From contig NZ_JADYVE010000011.1 in assembly GCF_020193655.1 (NCBI RefSeq), positions 62,001 through 126,000 on the forward strand: a stretch of 64,000 nt of DNA, given 5' to 3'. The position numbers and the translations under genes are program-made. Shown one piece after another: positions 1 to 9,427 of this stretch. The notes under the pieces were generated by a model. It made no database searches and was not told the DNA's origin. It was given only the letters and a program-made list of their open reading frames with translations. Origin of the DNA: Ensifer sp. IC3342 (GTDB taxonomy: Bacteria; Pseudomonadota; Alphaproteobacteria; Rhizobiales; Rhizobiaceae). Each line of letters opens with the position of its first letter. Within the stretch, counting starts at the first letter, position 1.

Positions 1-488
1 GGTCCAATTGCGAGTGGAAAGCTGCGGGATATCTATAGGGATGGAGGCCGGTCATTGCTTTGTCTTCCCGGTTTATAGTGGGAGACTAGCTTCGACGGAT
101 GCAAGTACCAATCTTACATTGTCTTTGGTTTATTTATACATTGTTCTGGGCGGGGGCGGATATGAACGTTGTTCTCAAATTTGTTACGTCGGAAGTCTCG
201 ATTAAACGTTCTCTTAACCCGTTTGTCTCCGAAAGATATCTTTTTTGAATCGGCTGTTTCTGTTGTAAAGAATATTATCCTAATTGGTGTTTGGGTCGTT
301 TTTTGGTTTTCGGACATTTTGGGTGAACTTCCACACGCTCGCAAAAGTCGTGGCGCCGCCAGTTCGGCGTGGATGTGAAAATGAATTTCACGTTTCGCCG
401 GAATGGCCGATTTTTTGTTGACGCCCTGAAAAATCTATCCCAGTCTACGAAAATAAATTACGCCAAAAGGCAAGGGAACAGCGCGAGC
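1..488. other. Upstream region with no recognised gene
   Basis: I recognise no protein in any frame here. The stretch is AT-richer than the following operon, notably around 115-300, which suits a promoter region for the transport operon starting at 489. A short inverted repeat, GTGAAA-ATGAA-TTTCAC, lies at 375-391 and could be a regulator site. A longer in-frame start for the dehydrogenase exists at 369 but would add 40 residues unlike the family. Confidence 0.4.
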
Positions 489-1646
489 ATGAAAGTCGGT
501 ATAATCGGACTCGGATTCCGTCTTGGCTATCTGGGCTACGTCTTCAAGGCAATCGACGAAAGCTTCGAGATCGCCGGCTATGTCGACCCGGCGCCCGCCG
601 GTCTTGCGACCCTCGTCGAAAAGGGCATTTCCCCCGGCAGGGCCTACGTCTCGCCTGAGGAGCTGGTCTCGAACGAGAAGCTTGATCTGCTGATGATCGG
701 CTCGCCGAACCACATGCATCTCGACCATATCCGCATCGGCCTGGAGGCTGGTCTCAAAATCTTTTGCGAGAAGCCGATCGTCAGTACGATCGAGCAGAGC
801 CTGGAGCTTGCAGGACTTCTGGCGAAGCACGGCCACGACCGGTTGATGGTCGGCCTCGTGCTCCGCTACGCGCCGCTCTATCGCGACCTACGAGCCGCCC
901 AGGCCGCGGGAACGCTCGGTGAGATCGTTTCGATCGAGGCGGCTGAGCATATCGAACCCTATCATGGCGCATTTTTTATGCGCGACTGGCGCCGCTATGG
1001 ACGCTACGCCGGCAGCTTCATGCTTGAAAAATGCTGCCATGACCTTGACCTCTACAATGGCGTCGTCGGCGCGCGGCCCGAGCGCGTGGCGAGCTTCGGC
1101 GGCCGCAAGAGCTTCATCCCCGCCAACGATCCCGCCCGTGAAGGCATCAACGATCTGCAGCTCTTCCACCGCAAGCCGAGCGGATGGCTCGGATCGGACA
1201 GGGTCTTCGACAGCGACGGCGACATCATCGACTATCAGGTTGCGATCATCGAATACGCCAACGGCGTTGCGATGAATTTCCACACCAACCTGAACGTGCC
1301 GGACCAGTTCCGCCGCTTCTGCGTAATCGGATCGCGCGGCATGGCCGAAGGCGACTTCATTCGCGGCTACCTCGATGTGCACGAAGCGCATTCCGGCAAG
1401 AAAGCCGTCGAGAAGCGCTATGCCGCTACCGCCCTTTCGCAGCATTACGGCGCCGATGAACAGATGGCGGCCGAGATCATCGCCCACGTCAGGGACGAGG
1501 GCCCGTTGCCGGTCTCACCGCTCGATGCGCTGGAGGCCGGCATCTTGGCGCTGTCCATGGACGAGGCGCGGATAAAGAGGGCGGTCGTCGATTTGAGACC
1601 GCTCTGGGACCGCTTCGACGAAGCGCTTCACGCCCAAGCGGCCTGA
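489..1646 (+). CDS. Gfo/Idh/MocA family NAD(P)-dependent oxidoreductase
   Basis: A 385-residue oxidoreductase of the Gfo/Idh/MocA family, which oxidises or reduces sugars and polyols with NAD(P). The start at 489 is chosen because the protein then opens directly with the Rossmann strand and dinucleotide loop MKVGIIGLGFRLG, as usual for the family, with an AAGGGA ribosome site upstream. EKPI near residue 97 is the family signature containing the conserved lysine; the C-terminal half is the GFO_IDH_MocA alpha/beta substrate domain, with the motif EKCCHDLD near residue 180. It leads a sugar importer operon (14 bp to the next gene), so it probably processes the imported sugar or polyol in the cytoplasm. 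The exact substrate cannot be read from the sequence. Confidence 0.88.
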   Translation: MKVGIIGLGFRLGYLGYVFKAIDESFEIAGYVDPAPAGLATLVEKGISPGRAYVSPEELVSNEKLDLLMIGSPNHMHLDHIRIGLEAGLKIFCEKPIVSTIEQSLELAGLLAKHGHDRLMVGLVLRYAPLYRDLRAAQAAGTLGEIVSIEAAEHIEPYHGAFFMRDWRRYGRYAGSFMLEKCCHDLDLYNGVVGARPERVASFGGRKSFIPANDPAREGINDLQLFHRKPSGWLGSDRVFDSDGDIIDYQVAIIEYANGVAMNFHTNLNVPDQFRRFCVIGSRGMAEGDFIRGYLDVHEAHSGKKAVEKRYAATALSQHYGADEQMAAEIIAHVRDEGPLPVSPLDALEAGILALSMDEARIKRAVVDLRPLWDRFDEALHAQAA

Positions 1647-1659
1647 GAGGGTGAGGAGC

Positions 1660-2544
1660 ATGAGCGTTCGGCGCAGCACCTTCATCTTCGCCTGGATCCT
1701 GCTTCTTCCCGCCTTGCTCTATGTGTTGGTCATCGTCGCCTATCCGCTGCTGGACACGTTCATCCTCTCGTTTACTGATGCTTCGCTGAAGAAGACGACC
1801 AAGTGGGTAGGCACGGTCAACTACGACAAGATCTTCAACAGCACTTTCGCGGAAGTGATCATCCGAACCTTCGTTTGGACCTTCTTTTCCGTCTCGATCA
1901 AAATGATCATCGGCACGTTCGGCGCCGTCATGCTGAACGCCGCCGTGCCGGGGCGCGCCCTGTTTCGCATCCTGACCATGCCGCCGTGGATCGTGCCGAT
2001 GGCAATCGGCATCTTCATGTGGGGCTGGATGTACAACGGCCAGTTCGGAATGATTTCCGGGATGCTGCAGAACTTGGGCCTTGTCGACGGCCCGATCGCC
2101 TTCCTCGCCCACGGTTCAACGGCCTTCTGGGCAACGATCATCACCGATGTGTGGATCGGCGTGCCGCTGGTGACGCTCTATCTGCTGGCCTCCATCCAGG
2201 CGATCCCGCAGGATCTTTACGAGGCGGCGTGGACGGACGGGGCCGGCCGCTTCTACCGCTTCCGCCGCATCACCCTGCCGCTGCTCGTGCCGGCAATGAT
2301 CACCATGTCGATGCTGTCGCTGATCGCCACCTTCAACTCGTTCGACATCATCTGGATCCTCACACAGGGCGGTCCGAACGGTGACACGACGACGATGATT
2401 ATCGACACCTATCGAACGGCCATCGGCTCGAAGAAATACGGCGAAGGTGCTGCGCGTGCCGTGGTGATCTGCATCTTCCTGTCGATTTTCTGCCTGCTCT
2501 ACTTCCGCGTCACCCACCGCCTCGCCTCAGGAGAAAGCCGATGA
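1660..2544 (+). CDS. Sugar ABC transporter permease, MalF-type (CUT1)
   Basis: A 294-residue inner-membrane permease of the carbohydrate uptake CUT1 class. Hydrophobic segments are visible from the N-terminus (IFAWILLLPALLYVLVIVAY) onward, about six in total. The cytoplasmic EAA loop that contacts the ATPase is seen as EAAWTDGAGRFYRFRRITLP. The ATG at 1660 has GAGG just upstream; a GTG at 1651 is possible but less well placed. Its end overlaps the next permease by 4 bp (ATGA), indicating translational coupling. It should pair with the permease at 2541 to form the heterodimeric channel. Confidence 0.9.
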   Translation: MSVRRSTFIFAWILLLPALLYVLVIVAYPLLDTFILSFTDASLKKTTKWVGTVNYDKIFNSTFAEVIIRTFVWTFFSVSIKMIIGTFGAVMLNAAVPGRALFRILTMPPWIVPMAIGIFMWGWMYNGQFGMISGMLQNLGLVDGPIAFLAHGSTAFWATIITDVWIGVPLVTLYLLASIQAIPQDLYEAAWTDGAGRFYRFRRITLPLLVPAMITMSMLSLIATFNSFDIIWILTQGGPNGDTTTMIIDTYRTAIGSKKYGEGAARAVVICIFLSIFCLLYFRVTHRLASGESR

Positions 2545-3398
2545 GCCAACCGGCCCTGATCAATCGCTATCGCTGGTACGAGCTGGTCGGCATCTATGCG
2601 GGGATCTTTGTCTTCCTGAGTTTTATTCTCGCCCCCTTTGTCGAAGGCTTCCTGGTGTCGCTGAAGCCGCTCAGCCTGCTTTTTTCATCGCCCTATCGCT
2701 TCTGGCCGGAGAATGGCTCCTTCGCCGCCTACAGGACCATGTGGGTGAGCGTGCCGGGATTCGCGCGCTATATCTTCAATTCGTTCTTCATTTCCATCAT
2801 CGTCACCACGGTCGTGCTGGCACTGGTGGTGCCGGCTGCCTATGCATTTGCGCGCTTCAGGTTCCGCGGCAGCGGCGCGCTGCTCGCGGCCTTCCTTGCG
2901 GTCAACATGTTTTCGGGCGCCGTGTTGTTGATCCCGCTCTTCCGGCTGATGCGCAGCTTCGGCGTGCTCAACACCTATTTCGCCATGATCGTGCCGGGCG
3001 TCGCCTTCCTCATTCCCTCGGCAATCTGGCTCTTGCGCACGTACATGATGCGCATCCCACGGGAACTGGACGAGGCAGCCTTCGTCGACGGCGCCAGCCA
3101 CTTCTACACGCTTCGCCGGGTGATCCTGCCGATCGCCATGCCTGGTATCACAGTGGTCGCGATTACCACCTTCATCGGCTCCTATGCCCAGCAGTTCATC
3201 TTCGCGCTGACCTTCAATTCCAAGACCGAGTACATGCCGCTGCCCGTAGGCCTCTTCGCCTATTTCGGCCGGCAGGAAGTGGTCTGGAACGAACTGATGG
3301 CCGCAAGCTTCGTCGGCATCGCGCCGGCCGTCATCGTCATTTTCTTCCTGCAACGCTATCTCGTCAGCGGCCTGACCGCCGGCGCGGTGAAACAATAA
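2541..3398 (+). CDS. Sugar ABC transporter permease, MalG-type (CUT1)
   Basis: A 285-residue second permease of the same importer. It begins with a membrane segment (ELVGIYAGIFVFLSFILAPF) and carries an EAA loop, DEAAFVDGASHFYTLRRVILP, followed by the last two membrane helices. The start overlaps the stop of the MalF-type gene (ATGA). The gene is followed after 27 bp by the binding-protein gene. Together with 1660-2544 it forms the transmembrane pore of the importer. Confidence 0.9.
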   Translation: MSQPALINRYRWYELVGIYAGIFVFLSFILAPFVEGFLVSLKPLSLLFSSPYRFWPENGSFAAYRTMWVSVPGFARYIFNSFFISIIVTTVVLALVVPAAYAFARFRFRGSGALLAAFLAVNMFSGAVLLIPLFRLMRSFGVLNTYFAMIVPGVAFLIPSAIWLLRTYMMRIPRELDEAAFVDGASHFYTLRRVILPIAMPGITVVAITTFIGSYAQQFIFALTFNSKTEYMPLPVGLFAYFGRQEVVWNELMAASFVGIAPAVIVIFFLQRYLVSGLTAGAVKQ

Positions 3399-3425
3399 GC
3401 ACCACCAGAAAAGGGGAGTTCCATC

Positions 3426-4655
3426 GTGACCATTGCTTACAAGACTGCTTTTCTAACGCTTGCCTTGCTCGGATCGACCGCGCTCGGGAGCGTCACCGCG
3501 CGGGCCGCCGACCAGGAGATCAGCTGGATCTATTGCGGCGACAAGATCGATCCGATTCACGAGAAGTACATCAAGGAATGGGAAGGCAAGAACGCGGGCT
3601 GGAAGGTGGTGCCGGAAGTCGTCGGCTGGGCCCAGTGCCAGGACAAGGCGACGACGCTTGCCGCGGCCGGTACGCCAGTCGGCATGGCCTATGTGGGGTC
3701 CCGCACCCTCAAGGAGTTCGCCGAGAACGATATGATTGTTCCGGTTCCGATGACCGAGGAAGAGAAGAAGAGCTACTATCCGAACATCGTCGACACCGTG
3801 ACCTTCGAGGATAACCAGTGGGGCGTCCCGATCGCATTTTCGACCAAGGCGCTCTATTGGAACAAGGACCTCTTCAAGCAGGCGGGCCTCGACCCGGAAA
3901 CGCCGCCGAAGACCTGGGCCGAGGAAATCGCCTTTGCCAAGCAGATCAAGGAAAAGACCGGCATTGCGGGCTATGGTCTGCCGGCCAAGACCTTCGACAA
4001 CACGATGCACCAGTTCATGCACTGGGTTTACACCAACAACGGCAAGGTAATCGATGGCGATGAGATCGTCATGGACAGCCCCGAGGTCTTGGCCGCTCTG
4101 CAGGCCTACAAGGATCTCGTGCCCTATTCCGTCGAGGGGGCGACGGCTTACGAGCAGAACGAAATTCGTGCCATCTTCCTTGACGGCAAGGCTGGCATGA
4201 TCCAGTCGGGCTCCGGCGCCGCTGCGCTGCTCAAGGAAACGAAGATCAACTGGGGCATCGCTCCGCTCCCGCTCGGCCCTTCGGCCAAGGGTGAAGGTAC
4301 GTTGCTGATCACGGACAGCCTGGCGATCTTCAAGGGAACCGGCGTCGAGGAAAAGGCGATCGAATTCGCGAAGTTCATCACCTCGCCGGGACCGCAGGGC
4401 GAATATGAGCTGCAGGGCGGCGCAGGTCTGACGCCACTGCGCCCGTCTCCGAAGGTCGATGAATTCGTCAAGGCCGACGCGTCCTGGAAGCCGCTGATCG
4501 ACGGCATCGCCTATGGTGGCCCGGAACCGCTCTTCACGGATTACAAAGGCTTTCAGAACGCAATGATCGAAATGGTGCAGTCGGTCGTCACCGGCAAGGC
4601 AGAGCCGGCCGATGCATTGAAGAAGGCTGCCGGCGAACTCGAACAGTACAAGTAA
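3426..4655 (+). CDS. Sugar ABC transporter substrate-binding protein (family 1)
   Basis: A 409-residue periplasmic binding protein of solute-binding family 1. It starts with GTG after a strong GGGGAG site. The N-terminus is a Sec signal peptide (hydrophobic core LTLALLGSTALGSV, probable cleavage after TARA). The mature part has the family pattern of a ligand-induced two-lobed fold, with KALYWNKDLFKQAGL and PKTWAEEI near residues 140-170. In the operon it lies between the permeases and the ATPase. A stable hairpin follows the stop codon (see 4663-4693), which would allow higher expression of this protein than of the downstream ATPase. Ligand unknown; the neighbouring dehydrogenase suggests a sugar or polyol. 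Confidence 0.9.
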   Translation: MTIAYKTAFLTLALLGSTALGSVTARAADQEISWIYCGDKIDPIHEKYIKEWEGKNAGWKVVPEVVGWAQCQDKATTLAAAGTPVGMAYVGSRTLKEFAENDMIVPVPMTEEEKKSYYPNIVDTVTFEDNQWGVPIAFSTKALYWNKDLFKQAGLDPETPPKTWAEEIAFAKQIKEKTGIAGYGLPAKTFDNTMHQFMHWVYTNNGKVIDGDEIVMDSPEVLAALQAYKDLVPYSVEGATAYEQNEIRAIFLDGKAGMIQSGSGAAALLKETKINWGIAPLPLGPSAKGEGTLLITDSLAIFKGTGVEEKAIEFAKFITSPGPQGEYELQGGAGLTPLRPSPKVDEFVKADASWKPLIDGIAYGGPEPLFTDYKGFQNAMIEMVQSVVTGKAEPADALKKAAGELEQYK

Positions 4656-4662
4656 GCCCGAC

Positions 4663-4693
4663 GGAGGCCGCGGAGCGCAAGCCCGCGGCCTCC
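4663..4693 (+). terminator. Intercistronic hairpin behind the binding-protein gene
   Basis: A perfect 11-bp stem (GGAGGCCGCGG pairing with CCGCGGCCTCC) with a 9-nt loop sits 8 nt after the binding-protein stop. There is no U-run, so I read it as an mRNA-stabilising or partial-termination hairpin rather than a full terminator. Such structures are commonly found behind highly expressed periplasmic binding-protein genes. Confidence 0.6.
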
Positions 4694-4743
4694 ACTTATT
4701 CTGGCGGCAAAGCCGCCTTGCCCCGGCGGCCGGAGACAGATTC

Positions 4744-5877
4744 TTGGGACAGCTCAATCTCAAAAAGGTTCAGAAATTCTACGGCACCTACGAAGTGCTG
4801 AAGGGCGTCGAGCTCGAAGTCAGGAACGGGGAGTTCGTGGTCTTCGTCGGCCCGTCGGGCTGCGGCAAGTCCACGCTGCTCAGAATGATCGCTGGCCTCG
4901 ACGAGACGACAGCGGGCGACATCGTCATCGAGGGCAAGCGTGTCAACGACTTGCCGCCGGTCAAGCGCGGCATCGCCATGGTCTTCCAGTCCTATGCGCT
5001 CTATCCGCATATGACGGTGTTCGAGAACATTGCCTTTCCGCTCCGCGTGGAAAAGATGCCCGAGGAGAAGCTCAAGGCCAAGGTCGAGCATGCGGCGCGC
5101 ATTCTCCATCTCGATCAGCGGCTCCAGCAGAAGCCCGGCATGCTTTCCGGCGGCCAGCGCCAGCGCGTCGCGATCGGCCGAGCGATTGTCCGTGAGCCGA
5201 AGATCTTCCTCTTCGACGAGCCGCTGTCGAACCTCGATGCGGCCTTGCGCGCCGACATGCGCATCGAACTGGCGAAACTGCACCGGCAACTGAAGGCAAC
5301 GATGATCTACGTCACGCACGACCAAGTCGAAGCGATGACGATGGCGGACCGGATCGTTGTGCTGAACGCCGGAGAGATCGCCCAGACGGGCGCGCCGCTT
5401 GAACTCTATCACAAGCCGGCCAACACCTTCGTGGCCGGCTTCATCGGCAACCCGAAAATGAACTTCCTGCCGGTCACCTGCAAGAGTGTCAGCGACGCCG
5501 GCGTCGAGGTCGAGTACAAGGGGCAGACGGCGATCATTCCAGTGATGCCGCGGGGCGGCATGGCGGGTGCGACCCTGACCCTTGGAGTGCGTCCCGAGCA
5601 CATCCAGATCGGTTCCGGCGACCTGACGTTGGCGGTCACACCCTCGGTCATCGAGCGTCTAGGCGCGCATACGGTTGCCTATGCATCGCTCGGAGGTGAG
5701 GGGGAGAATTATTGCGCCATGCTGCCGGGGACCGCTGCGATCCGGGCGGACGAAGAGGTGAGGACCGGCATCCGTGCCGCTGACTGCCACCTGTTCGATC
5801 GAAACGGCATCGCCTTCGAGCGTCGCGTCGAGATGACTGATATCGACATGGCGCTTTTCGATCCAGCGGCAGCCTGA
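4744..5877 (+). CDS. Sugar ABC transporter ATP-binding protein (UgpC/MsmK type)
   Basis: A 377-residue ATPase that drives the importer. It starts with TTG at 4744 behind GGAGA; no ATG fits, and the resulting N-terminus MGQLNLKKVQKFYG is typical. Walker A is GPSGCGKST near residue 37, the signature is LSGGQRQR near 134, Walker B is IFLFDEPLSNLD near 155, and the switch His is in TMIYVTHDQVEAM. The C-terminal ~140 residues form the MalK-type TOBE regulatory domain. It is the last gene of the operon that begins at 489. A TTG start may limit its translation relative to the binding protein. Confidence 0.9.
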   Translation: MGQLNLKKVQKFYGTYEVLKGVELEVRNGEFVVFVGPSGCGKSTLLRMIAGLDETTAGDIVIEGKRVNDLPPVKRGIAMVFQSYALYPHMTVFENIAFPLRVEKMPEEKLKAKVEHAARILHLDQRLQQKPGMLSGGQRQRVAIGRAIVREPKIFLFDEPLSNLDAALRADMRIELAKLHRQLKATMIYVTHDQVEAMTMADRIVVLNAGEIAQTGAPLELYHKPANTFVAGFIGNPKMNFLPVTCKSVSDAGVEVEYKGQTAIIPVMPRGGMAGATLTLGVRPEHIQIGSGDLTLAVTPSVIERLGAHTVAYASLGGEGENYCAMLPGTAAIRADEEVRTGIRAADCHLFDRNGIAFERRVEMTDIDMALFDPAAA

Positions 5878-6011
5878 TCGGCTGGAGCGCATCCCGCCCG
5901 GAATTCTCGGCTGCGGTTTCAGCCGTTCGCCATAGGAAATTTCTGCTTCCGTGATCGTTGGCGTAGAGTACAGAGGTCAATCTGGCTCGGAGGCTGCAAC
6001 GGGAGGCAGGG

Positions 6012-6395
6012 ATGTCCGAAATAACCGTCAACGTGCGCTACATGGTTGATGACGTCGAGGCTTCCATCGAGTGGTACACGAAGCATCTCGGCTTTTCGCT
6101 TCTCTCCAACCACGCTCCGGCTTTCGCGGACGTCAAGCGGGGAGCGCTGCGGCTGTTGCTGAGTGGCCCCTTGAGCTCCGCGGGGCGACCGATGCCTGAT
6201 GGCGAGCGTCCTCAGCCGGGCGGCTGGAATCGGATCCACCTCATTGTTGATGATCTTGCCGCCGAGGTCGCCCGACTGAAAGCAGCCGGCGCCAAGTTTC
6301 GCAACGACCTCGTCACCGGACCCGGCGGATCACAGATTCTGTTGACCGACCCGTCCGGCAATTTTGTCGAGTTGTTTCAGCCCGCCGGTCGCTGA
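6012..6395 (+). CDS. VOC-superfamily (glyoxalase/bleomycin-resistance fold) protein
   Basis: A 127-residue single-domain protein of the vicinal oxygen chelate superfamily. The two beta-alpha-beta-beta-beta modules are visible: VRYMVDDVEASIEWYTKHLGF at the N-terminus and the C-terminal LLTDPSGNFVELFQP, whose Glu is the usual metal ligand. Members include glyoxalases, dioxygenases and antibiotic-binding proteins, so the function cannot be assigned. It has its own ribosome site (GGGAGG) and is 134 bp beyond the transport operon; it may be a separate unit. It converges with the transaminase gene. Confidence 0.8.
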   Translation: MSEITVNVRYMVDDVEASIEWYTKHLGFSLLSNHAPAFADVKRGALRLLLSGPLSSAGRPMPDGERPQPGGWNRIHLIVDDLAAEVARLKAAGAKFRNDLVTGPGGSQILLTDPSGNFVELFQPAGR

Positions 6396-6426
6396 TAGGC
6401 GATGGCGACCGGGCCGGCGCGCTTAA

Positions 6427-6454
6427 CGGAGCGCCGTAGCAGGACAGCGCTCCG
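6427..6454. terminator. Shared bidirectional hairpin between convergent genes
   Basis: A perfect 8-bp stem CGGAGCGC / GCGCTCCG with a 12-nt loop lies in the 88-bp space between the convergent VOC gene and doeD. Its position suggests transcription termination in both directions, although there is no long T-run. Confidence 0.45.
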
Positions 6455-6483
6455 CCGGATTGGAACGATTGCAACTCAGGCGG

Positions 6484-7863
6484 TCATTTCTTGCCGAGGA
6501 CTTCAGAGATGGCGCCTACTGCCGCCTTCACCACAATGTCGGCCTCATCGCGCGTGAGGCAGAGTGGTGGGGCAAAGCCCAGGATGTCGCCTTGCGGCAT
6601 CGCGCGGCCAAGGACGCCACGCTCTGCCAGGGCAGTCGCCACTCTTGGGCCGACCTTCTGGGAGGGATCGAAGAACTTCCGATCGTCCCGGTCTTCAACG
6701 AACTCGATCGCCGCCATCAGACCATCTCCGCGCACTTCGCCGACGTGCCTGTGCTCGGAGAGCGCCTTTGCAAGCTCGGACCGGAAATATGCTCCGGTCG
6801 AGCCGGCGTTCTCGACAACACCGAGCTCATCGATCAATTCGAGATTGGCGATACCCGCAGCAGCGCAGATCGGGTGGGCGGAATAGGTCCAGCCATGGCC
6901 GATCGGGCCCAGTTCGTCCGATCCCTGCACCAGCACCTGCCACATCTTTTCCGAAACGATGCTGCCGGAAAGCGGCGCATAGGCCGAGGTCAGGCCCTTG
7001 GCGATGGTGACGAGGTCCGGCTTGATACCGTAGTGATCGGAGCCGAACATGGTGCCGAGACGTCCGAAGCCCGTGACGACCTCGTCGGCGACGAGCAGGA
7101 TATCGTATTTCTCAAGCACCGCCTGGATCTTCTGCCAGTAGCCCTTCGGTGGCGGCACGATGCCGCCCGTACCAAGGATCGGCTCACCGATGAAGGCCGC
7201 GATCGTATCCGGCCCTTCCGCGAGAATCATTTCCTCCAGCTTGTCGGCGCAATATTGCGAGAACTGCTCTTCGTTCATCGAGCGGTCCGGACGGCGGAAA
7301 TAATAGGGCGCCTCGGTGTGCAGGATCGGTGCGCGCGGCAGATCGAAGGCATTGTGGAAAAGATGCAGGCCGGTCAGCGAGCCGGTCATAACGCCTGAAC
7401 CGTGATAGCCGCGCCAACGGGAAATAATCTTCTTCTTCTCGGGCCTGCCGAGAATGTTGTTGTAGTACCAGATGAGCTTGATGTTGGTCTCGTTGGCATC
7501 CGAACCGGAGAGGCCGAAATAGACGCGGCTCATGCCTTTCGGCGCCCGATCGATGATCATCTTGGAGAGCCGGATCGACGCCTCGGTGCCGTGGCCGACA
7601 TAGGCGTGATAGTAGGCGAGGTTCTTCGCCTGTTCGCCGATCGCCTCGGCTATCTTCTGCCGGCCATAGCCGACATTGACGCAGTAAAGGCCAGCAAAGG
7701 CATCAAGGCTGCGCTTGCCGGCAACGTCGGTGATGTAAACGCCTTCACCGCCGCCGATGACCCGTGTCGGGGTCTCACCGCGCGCATGCATACCCATATG
7801 CGTGGACGGATGGAAGAAATGGTCGCGGTCCCAAGCGGTGAGTTCGTTGCTTTTATCGAGCAT
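6484..7863 (-). CDS. doeD: Class III PLP aminotransferase, DoeD/Atf type
   Basis: A 459-residue class III transaminase. The PLP lysine is K289 in TIAKGLTSAYAP, and the cofactor-binding Asp is D260 in VADEVVTGFGR. The start at 7863 (MLDKSNEL) follows AGGAAAG; an upstream in-frame ATG at 7881 lacks a ribosome site. Class III enzymes transfer terminal amino groups of substrates such as diaminobutyrate, GABA or putrescine. Here it lies just after the aldehyde dehydrogenase and AsnC-type regulator, the same order (asnC-ssd-atf) seen in ectoine catabolic clusters, so it is probably the L-2,4-diaminobutyrate transaminase that yields aspartate semialdehyde. Function from context is inference; the family assignment is secure. 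Confidence 0.85.
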   Translation of the reverse strand: MLDKSNELTAWDRDHFFHPSTHMGMHARGETPTRVIGGGEGVYITDVAGKRSLDAFAGLYCVNVGYGRQKIAEAIGEQAKNLAYYHAYVGHGTEASIRLSKMIIDRAPKGMSRVYFGLSGSDANETNIKLIWYYNNILGRPEKKKIISRWRGYHGSGVMTGSLTGLHLFHNAFDLPRAPILHTEAPYYFRRPDRSMNEEQFSQYCADKLEEMILAEGPDTIAAFIGEPILGTGGIVPPPKGYWQKIQAVLEKYDILLVADEVVTGFGRLGTMFGSDHYGIKPDLVTIAKGLTSAYAPLSGSIVSEKMWQVLVQGSDELGPIGHGWTYSAHPICAAAGIANLELIDELGVVENAGSTGAYFRSELAKALSEHRHVGEVRGDGLMAAIEFVEDRDDRKFFDPSQKVGPRVATALAERGVLGRAMPQGDILGFAPPLCLTRDEADIVVKAAVGAISEVLGKK

Positions 7864-7887
7864 GGTCTTTCCTTTCGTCAAATCCGT

Positions 7888-9384
7888 TCAGGCGGCGGTG
7901 TCGATGCAGAGATATTTGAGTTCGGTGAAGGCCTCTATGCCATGGCGTGAGCCTTCGCGTGCGAGGCCGGACTGCTTCCATCCGCCGAAGGGGATCGGTC
8001 CGCCGGTGATCTTCACCCGGTTGATTGCCACCATACCGTACTCGAGCGCTCGTGCGAGCCGCAGCTGGCGAGCACCGTTCTCGGTAACGACGTAGGCCAC
8101 GAGGCCATATTCGGTGTCGTTCGCCCGAGCGATTACCTCATCCTCGCTGTCGAATGCGGTGACGGCGGCCACGGGGCCGAATGTCTCTTCGCGCATGATC
8201 AGTGCGTCGTCCGGTAGGTCGGTGAGCACGGTTGGCTGGAAGAACAGCGGTCCTGCGGCGTGCCGCTTGCCGCCGATCGCGAGTTTCGCGCCGCACTTCA
8301 GCGCGTCGGCGACCTGCTCCTCGACCTTGGCGATGGCTCGCTCATGCATGAGCGGTCCGATGTCCGTGTCTTGTGCGAGCCCCGCGCCGACTTTGAGGCG
8401 GGAAACGCGTGCCGCGAAGGCCCCGTTGAAGGCTCTGAGGATCGGCCGTTCGACATAGATCCGGTTCGCCGCGAGGCAGTCCTGCCCGGAGGTCGCGAAC
8501 TTTGCGGCGATCGCGATGTCTGCAGCCTTCTCCACGTCGGCATCGGCGAACACGATGAGCGGCGCATGGCCGCCCAGTTCCATCACCAGCCGCTTCATCG
8601 TCGGAGCGCACTGGCGGGCGATCAGCTTGCCGATCTCGGTCGAGCCAGTGAAGCTCATGGCGCGGACGCGGGGCTCCTCGCACAGACGGCCGACAATGGT
8701 CGCGGCATCACCGGTGACAACATTGAAGACCCCGGCTGGAAGACCGGCGCGCTCGGCGAGTTCCGCAAGCGCCAGGGCGGAAAGCGGCGTCTCGGAGGAG
8801 GGGTGAGCAACGACGGTGCAGCCGGCAGCAAGTGCAGCGGCTGCCTTTCGGGTGATCATCGCAGAGGGGAAATTCCAGGGCGTAACGATGCCGACGACGC
8901 CGAGTGCCTCGCGACGCACGATCATCTCTGCGCCCGGCAGATGGCTGGTCACGCTCTCGGCGTTGAGCCGCTTGCCTTCCTCGGCATACCACTCGATGAA
9001 GGAGGCGGCGTAGTCGATTTCGCCGCGGGATTCCGTAAGCGGTTTGCCCTGCTCCAGCGTCATCAGCAGGGCGAGATCCTCCTTGGCGGCAAGCATCAGC
9101 TCGTACCATTTGCGCAGAATAGCGGCGCGTGCTTGCGGCAGCATGCTACGCCATGTCGGAAAAGCCTTGGCAGCGGCATCGACGGCTTCGGAAGTCTGGG
9201 CGCCGTCGAGCGAGGCGACCCAGGCAAGCGTCGCGCCCGTTGCCGGGTCTGAGACCTCGAGGGCCTTCCCATCACGCCCGGCAACCCATCGCCCGCCAAC
9301 ATAGGCGAGCTCCCGTAATAGCTGCCGATCATTCAGGTGGTTCAATGCGTCGTGGAAGGTCGTGCGCGCGAAAACAGCAGTCAT
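7888..9384 (-). CDS. doeC: NAD(P)-dependent aldehyde dehydrogenase, DoeC/Ssd type
   Basis: A 498-residue aldehyde dehydrogenase of the succinate-semialdehyde dehydrogenase group. Catalytic residues are seen: N171 in VTPWNFP, E269 in VMELGGHAP and C303 in SGQDCLAANR. The start has GAGGAG upstream. In ectoine degradation the corresponding enzyme oxidises aspartate semialdehyde to aspartate, and its partner transaminase is 24 bp downstream. Substrate specificity within this group is broad (succinate, glutarate and aspartate semialdehydes), so DoeC is assigned by neighbourhood. The upstream spacer carries a repeated motif that may be a DoeX site. Confidence 0.85.
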   Translation of the reverse strand: MTAVFARTTFHDALNHLNDRQLLRELAYVGGRWVAGRDGKALEVSDPATGATLAWVASLDGAQTSEAVDAAAKAFPTWRSMLPQARAAILRKWYELMLAAKEDLALLMTLEQGKPLTESRGEIDYAASFIEWYAEEGKRLNAESVTSHLPGAEMIVRREALGVVGIVTPWNFPSAMITRKAAAALAAGCTVVAHPSSETPLSALALAELAERAGLPAGVFNVVTGDAATIVGRLCEEPRVRAMSFTGSTEIGKLIARQCAPTMKRLVMELGGHAPLIVFADADVEKAADIAIAAKFATSGQDCLAANRIYVERPILRAFNGAFAARVSRLKVGAGLAQDTDIGPLMHERAIAKVEEQVADALKCGAKLAIGGKRHAAGPLFFQPTVLTDLPDDALIMREETFGPVAAVTAFDSEDEVIARANDTEYGLVAYVVTENGARQLRLARALEYGMVAINRVKITGGPIPFGGWKQSGLAREGSRHGIEAFTELKYLCIDTAA

Positions 9385-9427
9385 TTCCGATCTCCTCTCT
9401 TGTTGCGGGTAATCTGGACCGCAACGG

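Noticed and set aside
435..836. Long minus-strand frame opposite the Gfo/Idh/MocA gene
   Set aside because: Composition typical of an antisense shadow of a high-GC gene; the plus-strand protein has clear family motifs.
2741..3814. 357-codon plus-strand frame overlapping permease and binding-protein genes
   Set aside because: Arg/His-rich out-of-frame translation of two genuine genes.
5908..5925. Terminator after the first transport operon (CGGCTG/CAGCCG)
   Set aside because: Only a 6-bp stem, no T-run; too weak to list.
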